A stretch of 64,000 bases of DNA from Roseibium polysiphoniae (GTDB lineage Bacteria; Pseudomonadota; Alphaproteobacteria; Rhizobiales; Stappiaceae): contig NZ_JACYXJ010000005.1 of NCBI RefSeq assembly GCF_014842925.1, positions 248,001 to 312,000 of the forward strand, written 5' to 3'. Under the pieces are notes generated by a model. The model did no database searches, had not been told where the DNA came from, and saw only the letters and a program-made list of their open reading frames with translations. This document shows, piece after piece, positions 24,720 to 33,433 of this stretch. A program made the position numbers and the translations under genes. Position 1 is the stretch's first letter, and the number at the start of each line of letters is the position of its first letter.

Positions 24720-26336
24720 CTAGTGACGGAAGTGACGCATTCCGGTCATGACCATCGCAAGACCCGCTTCATCTGCCGCGGCAATGACGTCGTCATCGCG
24801 CATGGAGCCGCCGGGTTGAATAACAGCGGTTGCGCCGGCTTCAGCGGCAGACAGCAGGCCATCCGCAAACGGGAAGAAGGCGTCCGAAGCCACCACACAG
24901 CCTTTGGTCAAGGCTTCTGAAAGCCCAGCAGCCTCGGTCGCATCCAGTGCCTTGCGAGCCGCGATACGCGCGCTGTCGATACGGCTCATCTGGCCGGCGC
25001 CGACGCCGACGGTCGCACCGTCCTTGGCATAAACGATAGCGTTGGACTTGACGTGCTTGGCAACGCGGAAGGCAAACTTCAGATCGCTGAGTTCCTGTTC
25101 ACTCGGCGCGCGCTTGGTCACCACCTTCAGATCGAGATCATCAACGACACCATTGTCACGGGACTGAACAAGCAGGCCGCCCGCAACCGACTTGACGAAC
25201 AGGCCCTTGGAGCGGGCATCCGCGAGACCGCCAGTCAGAAGCAAACGCAGGTTCTTCTTCGCCGCGATGATCTCCATGGCCGCCTCATCAGCTTCCGGTG
25301 CGATGATCACTTCGGTGAAGATCTTGACGATCTCTTCCGCCGCAGCCGCATCGAGCTTCTGGTTCAGGGCAACAATACCGCCAAAGGCAGATACCGGATC
25401 GCAGCGCAGCGCCAGCTCATATGCTTCCTTCAGGCTTGCACCTTCTGCAACACCGCAGGGGTTGGCGTGTTTGATGATGGCAACAGCAGACGTGCGAGCC
25501 GGATCAAATTCGCTGACGAGTTCGAACGCCGCATCCGTATCGTTGATGTTGTTGTAGGACAGCGTCTTGCCCTGGATCTGACGAGCCGTTGCAACGCCCG
25601 GGCGACTTTCACCGGTCTTGTAGAAACCGGCAGACTGATGCGGGTTTTCACCATAACGCATGACTTCAGCCAGCTCGCCACCAACTGCCCGGTGCGCCGG
25701 AGTGGCTTCATCAAGCTGATCGGCCAGCCAGTTGGAAACAGCAGCATCATAGGCAGCGGTACGGGCAAAGGCCTTGAGCGCCAGCATCTTGCGCAGGTCG
25801 ATCGGTGACTGACCATCGTTCTTGTCGAGTTCGGCAATCACCTGATCATAGTCGGCCGGATCGGTGACAACGGTGACATAGGCGTGGTTCTTGGCGGCTG
25901 CACGGGTCATCGCCGGGCCGCCAATGTCGATGTTCTCGACACCGGTCGCATAGTCAGCGCCCTTGGCGACAACATCTTCAAACGGATAGAGATTGCCGCA
26001 GAAGAGATCGATGCCGGTGATGCCATGCTCGCTCATCGCTGCCTGATGCTCAGCATCGTCGCGAATGGAGAGCAAACCACCATGAACCATCGGATGAAGC
26101 GTTTTCACGCGCCCGTCCATGATTTCCGGAAACTGGGTCACCTCGGAAATGTCCAGCACCGAGAGGCCGGCATCCTTCAGCGCCTTGTAGGATCCGCCCG
26201 TGGAGACCAACTCGACGCCACGCTCGGACAGGGCCTTGGCAAAGTCGACAAGGCCTGTCTTGTCAAAGACGGAAAGAAGAGCCCGTTTGACGGGAACAAG
26301 CGGAGGAACAGGGACGCTCTTGGACACAATGGCCAT
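24720..26336 (-). CDS. purH: Bifunctional AICAR formyltransferase/IMP cyclohydrolase
   Basis: A 538-residue enzyme for the last two steps of IMP synthesis. The N-terminal MGS-like IMP cyclohydrolase domain has [29 protein letters not shown], and [14 protein letters not shown]. The formyltransferase domain has [14 protein letters not shown]-type sequence ([14 protein letters not shown]), [28 protein letters not shown] and [32 protein letters not shown] precedes the ATG by eight bases. It is the last gene of a minus-strand series htpX, rsmB, heparinase-like, purH and lies 126 bases after the heparinase-like gene. Confidence 0.97.
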   Translation of the reverse strand: MAIVSKSVPVPPLVPVKRALLSVFDKTGLVDFAKALSERGVELVSTGGSYKALKDAGLSVLDISEVTQFPEIMDGRVKTLHPMVHGGLLSIRDDAEHQAAMSEHGITGIDLFCGNLYPFEDVVAKGADYATGVENIDIGGPAMTRAAAKNHAYVTVVTDPADYDQVIAELDKNDGQSPIDLRKMLALKAFARTAAYDAAVSNWLADQLDEATPAHRAVGGELAEVMRYGENPHQSAGFYKTGESRPGVATARQIQGKTLSYNNINDTDAAFELVSEFDPARTSAVAIIKHANPCGVAEGASLKEAYELALRCDPVSAFGGIVALNQKLDAAAAEEIVKIFTEVIIAPEADEAAMEIIAAKKNLRLLLTGGLADARSKGLFVKSVAGGLLVQSRDNGVVDDLDLKVVTKRAPSEQELSDLKFAFRVAKHVKSNAIVYAKDGATVGVGAGQMSRIDSARIAARKALDATEAAGLSEALTKGCVVASDAFFPFADGLLSAAEAGATAVIQPGGSMRDDDVIAAADEAGLAMVMTGMRHFRH

Positions 26337-26462
26337 TGAAATTGCCTCGCGGTTGGGACGATCCGGGGAAGTTGGCGTCGCCCTAACACGATTGCGCCCA
26401 AATCAAAAGCCACGACGGCAAAGAACGAGAAATGGCCCCAAGAGGGAAGCCACCGCCGTGCC

Positions 26463-28322
26463 CTAAACCTTGGGGTCCACGTCTGGAGCGGTCTCTTGCG
26501 CGTCTTGATTCAACCCCTGGTCGATTTCCTGATCAACCTCCGGCGAGACATCTTCGTCCGGATCAGCGAGCGGCAATTCGCCAGTCCGCGCCAACTCGTC
26601 AAACTCGCTGGATCCACGGCGGCTGAGTTTGGCAGTCGCTGTGCGGCGGAATTGCCAGGCAGATGACTGACTGTCGCGAATACGTCCATACAGGACGATC
26701 TGCATGGTCTTGCGATGTCCGTAAACATCAGAAAGATAGATGGATTCTTCCAGGGCGAGCTCGGTGCCGGGCGCATCGAATTCCCAAGCCTCGCCATCCC
26801 GGCAGACGAGAAGAACGGCCGTTCCTCCCCGGAGCAACGACGGTTTGATGGCCGGATGAAGATGAAAGCGAATAGCGAATTGATCGCCGGGTTCGGCGAC
26901 CTTTGCGCTGACCGGGAAACTGTCGATCCCGTCCAGGACGGTACCATCGCCCGAAAGCCGCATATCCCGCGTATGAACGATCCCGAATTGCTGCTGGTAG
27001 CCATCGTGGGACGCCGTCACGCGAACGCCCGCTGCGTCATCCTCACGTTCAACCGGCACATGTCTTGGCCCGGCAACGATTGGTGCGCCCAACCAGCGCC
27101 CGAACGGCCTCTCGCTCAAGAATCTGCAGGACGATGTGTCCTCAATGGTCGCCGTGGAGTGGGCCGCCGTTGACCGGCTGACCTTGCGCCACATCTCGTT
27201 GCTGCGGCTCGAAACGCCACAATTCACGATAATCCGCTTGAGCCCGGACGAAAATTCAAAGGAAAGACATCCCGCGTGGGCGTCTTCGCTGATGCCCAGC
27301 GGCGGCGGTTTTCCCGTATCCATGATAACGACCGACGAACCGCCACACAGGCGCTGATAGCCCGTGTGCGGCACATTCATCGGCGGAGCGCCGCGCGCAT
27401 CATCATAGGCCATGATCGTGGCTATGAGATCATTTGGCGTCGATCCCATACCATTGAAATGCGCGAGTGCACCGTCGCCATGGCGGAAGAAGCGCATCAT
27501 CGGCATCATCCGGTCAACCGACTGCAGCATCGCAGCCGGAAGCTCCAGGCCCTGGGCGACGAAGGCCTGACGAACCGGCAGGAGATCGGCGAGAATTTCG
27601 ACGATGGCACGCGGATTCCGTGAAATATGCCCGCCGTCGGTCAGGATCTGGCGCAAAAGCTCCTGGTCAAGTCGGCGAATACTCTGGCGCGCGAAGCGTC
27701 CCTGGCCGGACATGGAGACACAGGCCGCTGCGATGGCAAGCGCTGCCTGAAGTCTTTCGACGCCATCATGCGTTTCATTGATGGTTCGGCGCAGATATCG
27801 CACCTGCCGCAAGAGCGAACGCAAAAATCGATTGTAGAAGTCATGATCACCATCTTCGAGAATGAAGGGCGAATGGGCCAGCCAAGACATCACCCGGCGG
27901 GTCACGACCGGCGCTTCCCAGCCGATTTGATGCCAACGACCCGAATGCTTCAACCAGTCATCAACCAGTGCTCTCGCGTTCTGGCGGGAGATCCGGCTGT
28001 CGGCGGCACGAAGGTCTCGCAGCCAGGCAAAGCCGTGCAACTGACGCTGCCAATCAGGGTGCTCGCCCTCCAGTTCAAACGGCGATGCACCATGCGTTTC
28101 AACGAGATAGCCGGAAAAGAGAAACCGCCCACCGTAGATATCCGCCGCATTCGTCTGATCCGCCGTCCTCAGGTCCTGAGGCGCAATCAGCAGACGGGCG
28201 GGCGTTCCCGGCTGAGGTCGCAGCCGGAAGAACGGACCGCCATGAAGCCATCGCAGGAGGCGCTGCCACGCGTATCCGGCCGCAAGCCGCCACACGCGCC
28301 CCTTTTCAGAAGCAACGCTCAT
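26463..28322 (-). CDS. Heparinase II/III family protein
   Basis: A 619-residue protein. The N-terminal helical toroid includes HGFAWLRDL, WLKHSGRWHQIGWEAPVVTRRVMSW and LDQELLRQILTDGGHISRNPRAIVEIL; the last block is the heparinase II/III N-terminal signature. The C-terminal beta-sandwich has HTGYQRLCGGSSVVIMDTG, SSRSNEMWRKVSRSTAAHSTATIED and HLHPAIKPSLLRGGTAVLLV. Alphaproteobacteria carry this gene between rsmB and purH, as here. The natural polysaccharide substrate is not known, and activity on heparin should not be assumed. I prefer the ATG at 28322 to the in-frame ATG at 28355. The tail is acidic and Gln-rich. Confidence 0.87.
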   Translation of the reverse strand: MSVASEKGRVWRLAAGYAWQRLLRWLHGGPFFRLRPQPGTPARLLIAPQDLRTADQTNAADIYGGRFLFSGYLVETHGASPFELEGEHPDWQRQLHGFAWLRDLRAADSRISRQNARALVDDWLKHSGRWHQIGWEAPVVTRRVMSWLAHSPFILEDGDHDFYNRFLRSLLRQVRYLRRTINETHDGVERLQAALAIAAACVSMSGQGRFARQSIRRLDQELLRQILTDGGHISRNPRAIVEILADLLPVRQAFVAQGLELPAAMLQSVDRMMPMMRFFRHGDGALAHFNGMGSTPNDLIATIMAYDDARGAPPMNVPHTGYQRLCGGSSVVIMDTGKPPPLGISEDAHAGCLSFEFSSGLKRIIVNCGVSSRSNEMWRKVSRSTAAHSTATIEDTSSCRFLSERPFGRWLGAPIVAGPRHVPVEREDDAAGVRVTASHDGYQQQFGIVHTRDMRLSGDGTVLDGIDSFPVSAKVAEPGDQFAIRFHLHPAIKPSLLRGGTAVLLVCRDGEAWEFDAPGTELALEESIYLSDVYGHRKTMQIVLYGRIRDSQSSAWQFRRTATAKLSRRGSSEFDELARTGELPLADPDEDVSPEVDQEIDQGLNQDAQETAPDVDPKV

Positions 28323-28452
28323 GGTCACGGCACCATTTCGCCATATGGGAGGCAAAGAGCGCGGATGGGTAAGTCCTCTGGGTCGAACGGCAACTGACCG
28401 TTAAGGTTAGTATTTTCTTGCCATTATCTGCGCAGGAACGGTTTATGTGCCG

Positions 28453-29829
28453 TTAAAGTCTCTTGATGCGCGCAGCGAAAAAGCCATCCAGTCCGGTTTC
28501 ATCGCCAGCTTTCGTGACTGGCTGACATGGCAGGGTCCTGAGATACCCCTCCTCAGTCACCGATGCGGCTAGGCCACCAATCTCGTCGGCTGTGACTGGG
28601 ATCAGCTCAATTCCGTCTACTTCGGCGAGCACGCTCGCAATCTGGTCCTCGCCTTCCGCTTTCTCCAGCGAACAGGTGCAATAAACCAGCACACCGCCGG
28701 GTTTCAGCCAGCCGATTACCCTGCGCAGAAGTTCGCCCTGGATCTTCGAAAGAGTCTCGACATCATAGAGCTGCTTCAGCCAGGGCACATCCGGATGACG
28801 CCGGATCGTTCCCGTCGCACTGCATGGCGCATCGAGCAGGATCGCATCGAACGGCGCCTCTGGTTCCCACTCGCGGATGTCCGAGGTCACGATTTCCGAC
28901 GAGAGCTTTAGCCGTGAAAGGTTTTCGCTTACGCGTTTCAGTCGGCCCTTCGAGATATCGACCGCGGTCACTTCGGCGCCGGCCGCTGCAAGCTGGGCCG
29001 TCTTGCCACCAGGAGCGGCGCACAGATCTGCGACGCGCTTGCCCCTGAGGTCACCGAGAAGCTTCGCGGGCAGCGCTGCTGCGGCATCCTGGACCCACCA
29101 GGCACCCTCTTCGAAACCTTCAAGCTTGTCGACCGCGCCCTTCTTGACCAGACGAACCGACCCTGCACCAACAACTGTTCCACCGAGCTTTTCCGCCCAT
29201 ACTTCTGAAGATCCATCCTTGATCGTCAGATCCAGTGCCGCTTCGCTCTGATGCGCTGTTGCGATTGCCTTGGCTGTTTCCGCACCATAGCTTTGTGTCC
29301 AGCTCTCAAGCAGCCACTCCGGCGTGTTCAGCGCAGCCCTGTCGAGATCGGACGTCAGCGCCTCGCGCTCGCGTCCGAGCCGCCGTAGAACACCATTCAC
29401 CAGCCCCTTGTAGGGACGCGCACGTCGATCTGCGGACGCGTTTTCAACTGCAAGAGACACCGCCGCACGATCCGGCACCTCCATGAAAAGCATCTGGGCA
29501 ATGCCGACATGCAGGATATCCAGGACCCGGCCAGATTTTTCAGGAATGGGTCGATCCAGGAGTCGATCGATGATTTCAGCGATTTCGCCACGATGCCTCA
29601 GACAGACACCAAGGATCGCCCGCACCAATGCACGATCGTTGAAGGCCAACTCCCGAAACCCGGAATGGCCGGAATTGAGATCAAGCTCATTGTCCAGCGG
29701 ACGCCGCTTGTGAACCACATTGCCGAGGAGATCCGCTGCAATCTTGCGGGCGGCAAACCCAGGAGTCTGGGGCTTTCCGGCGAAATCTGAGGGTTTTACC
29801 CTCTTGTTTGGGTCAGTCAGGTTCGACAA
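28453..29829 (-). CDS. rsmB: 16S rRNA cytosine-C5 methyltransferase (RsmB/Sun family)
   Basis: A 458-residue enzyme of the RsmB family, which modifies 16S rRNA C967. The N-terminal NusB-like RNA-binding domain has GFAARKIAADLLGNVVHKRRPLD and KGLVNGVLRRLGRE. The SAM domain has VADLCAAPGGKTAQLAAAGAEVTAVD, ILLDAPCSATGTIRRHPDVPWLK and VYCTCSLEKAEGEDQI, giving both catalytic cysteines. No ATG lies near the family start; a TTG at 29829 with GAGAG upstream is my choice. The frame stays open further upstream, but that stretch is the htpX terminator hairpin, so a longer protein is very unlikely. Confidence 0.92.
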   Translation of the reverse strand: MSNLTDPNKRVKPSDFAGKPQTPGFAARKIAADLLGNVVHKRRPLDNELDLNSGHSGFRELAFNDRALVRAILGVCLRHRGEIAEIIDRLLDRPIPEKSGRVLDILHVGIAQMLFMEVPDRAAVSLAVENASADRRARPYKGLVNGVLRRLGREREALTSDLDRAALNTPEWLLESWTQSYGAETAKAIATAHQSEAALDLTIKDGSSEVWAEKLGGTVVGAGSVRLVKKGAVDKLEGFEEGAWWVQDAAAALPAKLLGDLRGKRVADLCAAPGGKTAQLAAAGAEVTAVDISKGRLKRVSENLSRLKLSSEIVTSDIREWEPEAPFDAILLDAPCSATGTIRRHPDVPWLKQLYDVETLSKIQGELLRRVIGWLKPGGVLVYCTCSLEKAEGEDQIASVLAEVDGIELIPVTADEIGGLAASVTEEGYLRTLPCQPVTKAGDETGLDGFFAARIKRL

Positions 29830-29852
29830 GGGAACTCTCAAGCGGTTGAAGA

Positions 29853-29890
29853 AAAAATGAGCGCCGGGATCGGTTTCCCGGTCCCGGCGC
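29853..29890 (-). terminator. Strong intrinsic terminator downstream of htpX
   Basis: A 13-bp stem, 29861-29873 with 29878-29890, closed by a 4-base loop and perfect apart from one G-U pair, is followed on the minus strand by TCATTTTTTC. It lies 74 bases after the htpX stop and separates htpX from rsmB transcription. It also overlaps an upstream in-frame extension of rsmB and so argues against that longer reading. Confidence 0.92.
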
Positions 29891-29964
29891 AAGGTCTGCA
29901 TTGTAAAAGGCTTGATCAGCGGGCGAAAGCCATTTCTTTTCGCCGCCTATGACCGGTCTGCGGC

Positions 29965-30927
29965 TTAGCCCCATGGCCCCTTCGGGCGTTGGGGCTTGCT
30001 TGGTTGACGTGCACCGCCCCATGGACCGTCATGAGATGCCCGTTGCGGAGCTTCTTGCCGAGGTGCGTATCCACCGCCACCAAGACCTGCGTTGGCAAGC
30101 TTCTGCAGCTCGGCGATCCGATTGGCCGTGTTCGGGTGGGTGGAGAACAGATTGTCCATCCGCTCACCGGACAAGGGGTTGATGATGAACATATGCGCCG
30201 TCGCCTGATTGTGCTCGGCGTCCGGGTTGTGAATACGCTCCACACCGCCGGCAATCTTGCTGAGCGCTGAGGCAAGCCATAGGGGCTGACCGCAGATTTC
30301 GGCGCCCATCCGGTCCGCCGCATACTCACGGGTCCGGGAAATCGCCATTTGCACCAGCATCGCCGCCATGGGTGCAACAATCATCGCCACAAGCACACCG
30401 ACAAAACCGAACGGATTGTTGTTGTCCCGGTTGCCACCGAAAAAGAACGCAAAGTTGCCAAGCATGGAAATGGCGCCAGCAAGGGTCGCAGTGATGGTCA
30501 TGATCAGCGTGTCATGGTTCTTCACGTGGGCCAGCTCATGGGCCATCACACCCGCAACTTCTTCCATCGTCAGCATGTCCAGAAGCCCGGTCGTCGCGGC
30601 AACAGCGGCATTTTGCGGATTCCGGCCCGTGGCAAAAGCGTTCGGCTGCGGATTGTTGATCAGATAGACCTTCGGCATCGGCAGATCCGCATTTGCGGAG
30701 AGCTGCCGTATCATCCGGAACAGCTCCGGCGCCGTGCGCTCATCCACCTCCTGCGCATGGTGCATTTTCAGCACCATCTTGTCGGAGTTCCAGTAGCTGA
30801 ACACATTCATGGCGGCCGCGATCATCAGCGCGATCATCATGCCGCTCTGACCGCCAATCATATAGCCAATGCCCATAAAGAGCGCCGTCATGGCAGCCAG
30901 AAGCATCGCCGTACGGAAATAATTCAT
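29965..30927 (-). CDS. htpX: Membrane zinc metalloprotease HtpX
   Basis: A 320-residue M48B protease of the inner membrane that degrades misfolded membrane proteins. [26 protein letters not shown] and a second hydrophobic helix precede the catalytic segment [21 protein letters not shown] (HELAH), and [16 protein letters not shown] supplies the third zinc ligand. A Gly-rich tail ends in PKGPWG. The ATG at 30927 has GAGGTG eight bases upstream and matches the family N-terminus, better than the GTG at 30939. It is divergent from the DUF1674 gene. Sigma-32 or envelope-stress control is usual for the family, but no such promoter was identified here. Confidence 0.95.
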   Translation of the reverse strand: MNYFRTAMLLAAMTALFMGIGYMIGGQSGMMIALMIAAAMNVFSYWNSDKMVLKMHHAQEVDERTAPELFRMIRQLSANADLPMPKVYLINNPQPNAFATGRNPQNAAVAATTGLLDMLTMEEVAGVMAHELAHVKNHDTLIMTITATLAGAISMLGNFAFFFGGNRDNNNPFGFVGVLVAMIVAPMAAMLVQMAISRTREYAADRMGAEICGQPLWLASALSKIAGGVERIHNPDAEHNQATAHMFIINPLSGERMDNLFSTHPNTANRIAELQKLANAGLGGGGYAPRQEAPQRASHDGPWGGARQPSKPQRPKGPWG

Positions 30928-31075
30928 CGTGTTGTTCACCTCGCCACTAAAGCCCAGGTTTTTGCATTCGGGATCGAGGCCCTATATAGCCTCCTGTTGA
31001 ATAGGAAATGGTGTCGTTCCGACATTTGCGCAAGCTTTGGCGATCGAAACCGAGCAAATCAGGAGGTTGAAACCC

Positions 31076-31369
31076 GTGACCGATAGCACTGATCAGACAC
31101 CTGACGCTCCCAAACCGGACGCCAAGATCCTCGACTTCAAGCTTGCCACCGATGCCCCCAGTCTTGCGGCGAACATCGAGGAAGCACCTGTCCGCCGCTA
31201 CGAGGACTTGCCACCCGCGGCCCAGCGCGCTCTGCAGGAGGCCGAGGAGAGGCGCAAGGACATCGACGCGAAGCAGGAAGACCTTCCCAAGGAGATCAAC
31301 GGCCGTGGCGGTCTTGAACCAACCCGCTACGACGATTGGGAAGTCAAAGGCCTGACCTCGGACTTCTAG
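31076..31369 (+). CDS. DUF1674 family protein (SDHAF4-like)
   Basis: A 97-residue protein whose C-terminal half is the DUF1674 domain: RRYEDLPPAAQRALQEAEERR and the ending GGLEPTRYDDWEVKGLTSDF. Eukaryotic members (SDHAF4/Sdh8) chaperone the flavinated subunit of succinate dehydrogenase; the bacterial role is inferred. The start is a GTG at 31076 with a perfect AGGAGG nine bases upstream (31061-31066); an in-frame ATG at 31037 has no comparable site. Its TAG and the stop of the convergent SGNH gene share the palindrome CTAG at 31366-31369. Confidence 0.85.
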   Translation: MTDSTDQTPDAPKPDAKILDFKLATDAPSLAANIEEAPVRRYEDLPPAAQRALQEAEERRKDIDAKQEDLPKEINGRGGLEPTRYDDWEVKGLTSDF

Positions 31370-32022
31370 GTGGTCACCAGTTTCCGCACTTCATCGGCAA
31401 CGGCCTTCGCGAATGGCGCCTGCATCTCTGCGTCCCAATGAACCGAATCCACATCGCTGACGCTGACCACTGAGCCTGCGTCAAGGCACGCCGCGCCATA
31501 TTGCTTGGCGATCTCGGCATAGACGTCGGCGAGTTTTCTGGATTCGGCAACGCTCTTCTCACAGTACATGGACTCAAGGGGAGAGGCTGCAAAGTCGCCC
31601 AGCGGCGGAGGCGAAATCAGGAGAATGTTCGGTGCCTTGCCTTCCGGATCGTCTGTCGGCGTACGGGCGTAATCGAGCAGCCGCGCCACGGCATAGCCAA
31701 TCGCGCCTGCACTCATGTTGAACCGGGACTGAAGATCGTTGGTTCCCAGCATGAGCACGAGAATGTCGATCGGCATATGGGTCTTGCGAACGGTTGCCAG
31801 GTGAGCAAGACCGTTCTTGTCCCCCCGGACAGGATCCTCGAACACCGTCGTGCGACCGTTTACGCCCTCTTCCAGGACATAAAACGCATCACCCAATTCA
31901 CGCTGCAGAAGGCGCGTCCAGCGTTGGTCATGCCCATAGCGCGTCCGATCTCCGGGCTTGAACCCCCAGGTCAGGGAATCGCCGAAGCAGACGACGGAGG
32001 TTGGATCGCCGGTTTTCTGCAT
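31366..32022 (-). CDS. SGNH/GDSL family esterase
   Basis: A 218-residue hydrolase of the SGNH fold. Block I is SVVCFGDSLTWGFKPG (catalytic Ser in GDS), block II Gly in GVNGRTTVFEDP, block III Asn in LVLMLGTNDLQSRF, and block V SVHWDAEMQAPFA has D-x-x-H replaced in spacing by VDSVHWD, which supplies the His. Close relatives are annotated arylesterase or lipolytic. There is no signal peptide, so it is probably cytosolic. The acyl substrate is unknown. It is convergent with the DUF1674 gene with interlocked stop codons. Confidence 0.85.
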   Translation of the reverse strand: MQKTGDPTSVVCFGDSLTWGFKPGDRTRYGHDQRWTRLLQRELGDAFYVLEEGVNGRTTVFEDPVRGDKNGLAHLATVRKTHMPIDILVLMLGTNDLQSRFNMSAGAIGYAVARLLDYARTPTDDPEGKAPNILLISPPPLGDFAASPLESMYCEKSVAESRKLADVYAEIAKQYGAACLDAGSVVSVSDVDSVHWDAEMQAPFAKAVADEVRKLVTT

Positions 32023-32197
32023 GATTTCAAAGCCCTTGCCAGTCTGTCCGAGGCTAGAAAGTAGGCCAGAAACCCTTCAACGCAAGACCGAATTTCAGGT
32101 CGAAAGATCTGTCACCTTTGCTGGTTGGTTAATCAGAGCTTTACCAAGAGGGCTATAGCCTGAGAGCAATCATGCATTCGGAATGCCCGGGACATTC

Positions 32198-33433
32198 ATG
32201 ACCCCTAGTATCTCTCAGTACCGGCGCGGCGCTGCCCTGCCGAGTTCAAATCCGTTTCAGCGACTGGCGTCCCTGCTCGAAGGCGTGACGCCGGGCATGG
32301 ATCCCATTGCCATGACCATTGGCGAGCCGCAGCACGCGATCCCCGATTTCACCGCCAAGGTCTTCAATGACAATATGGCTGATTTCCGGCGCTATCCGCC
32401 GATCAACGGCACCCCGGAATTCCGTACGGCCGTCGCAGACTGGCTGGATCGACGCTATGGGCTGGATGGCTTGATCAGCAGAGACAATGGCGTGCTGCCG
32501 CTGAACGGCTCCCGCGAAGGACTTTCCTTTGGCGCAATTGCCGCCCGGGATCAGCTGGCAAAAGGCCTGGATCATCCGGTCGTCATCCTGCCGAACCCAT
32601 TCTACCAGACCTACGCTGCAGCAGCTCATATTGCAGACGCGCAAGCACTGCTTCTGGACGCTGTTCCAGATCACGGATTTCTGCCCGATCTCGACGGTCT
32701 CTCGCCGGAACTCCTCGACAGGACGGTCGCCTTTTACGTCGCATCGCCGACCAATCCCGAAGGCCATGTCGCAAACATTGCTTACTGGCAAAGGCTGATC
32801 GGCCTGGCGCGAAAGCACCGTTTCTATATTTTTGCCGACGAATGCTACTCCGAGATTTACCGGGAGGTGCCGCCGGTCGGGATCCTCGAGGCAGCAAAGG
32901 CCATGGGTGGCGACAGCTCCCAGGTGTTCGACAAGATCATCGTCCTGAATTCCTTGTCAAAACGCTCCAATCTGGCGGGTCTGCGCTGCGGACTTGCCGC
33001 AGGAGACCCGGAATTTCTCGGCAATTGGGTCAAATTCCGCGGATTGGCCGCGCCTCAAGTGCCACTGCCAAATCAAGCCGTTGCCGCAGCAGTCTATGGT
33101 GACGAAGCGCATGTGATCGAAAACCGCCGCCTCTATAACGAGAAGTTCGAGGCGGCAGAGCGACACCTCACGCCGCTCATGGGAAAGGTCACACCGGAAG
33201 CAGGCTTTTTCCTCTGGCTGAACATTTCGCGCTGGGGCGAGTCCGTGCCCATCACACGGGACCTTTGGGCTGACACCGGGGTCAAAGTCCTGCCCGGTGC
33301 TTATCTGGCGTCTGATCAATCAGATGGCAGCAATCCGGGCAAATCCTATATTCGCGTTGGCCTCTGTGCCCCGCTTGAAACCACTGAAACCGCGCTTGCG
33401 CGCATAGCATCCTGGTTGGGAGACAAGGCATGA
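32198..33433 (+). CDS. PLP-dependent aminotransferase, class I/II (possibly succinyl-DAP aminotransferase)
   Basis: A 411-residue fold-type I aminotransferase. [12 protein letters not shown] near the start, [66 protein letters not shown], and the PLP-lysine region [17 protein letters not shown] are all present; the Lys of SLSKRS should form the Schiff base. Related alphaproteobacterial proteins are proposed as the DapC step of lysine synthesis, but that is not proven by sequence. ATG at 32198 has GGGA upstream; an ATG at 32183 is also in frame. The gene overlaps ftsK by ATGA (33430-33433). Confidence 0.85.
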   Translation: MTPSISQYRRGAALPSSNPFQRLASLLEGVTPGMDPIAMTIGEPQHAIPDFTAKVFNDNMADFRRYPPINGTPEFRTAVADWLDRRYGLDGLISRDNGVLPLNGSREGLSFGAIAARDQLAKGLDHPVVILPNPFYQTYAAAAHIADAQALLLDAVPDHGFLPDLDGLSPELLDRTVAFYVASPTNPEGHVANIAYWQRLIGLARKHRFYIFADECYSEIYREVPPVGILEAAKAMGGDSSQVFDKIIVLNSLSKRSNLAGLRCGLAAGDPEFLGNWVKFRGLAAPQVPLPNQAVAAAVYGDEAHVIENRRLYNEKFEAAERHLTPLMGKVTPEAGFFLWLNISRWGESVPITRDLWADTGVKVLPGAYLASDQSDGSNPGKSYIRVGLCAPLETTETALARIASWLGDKA

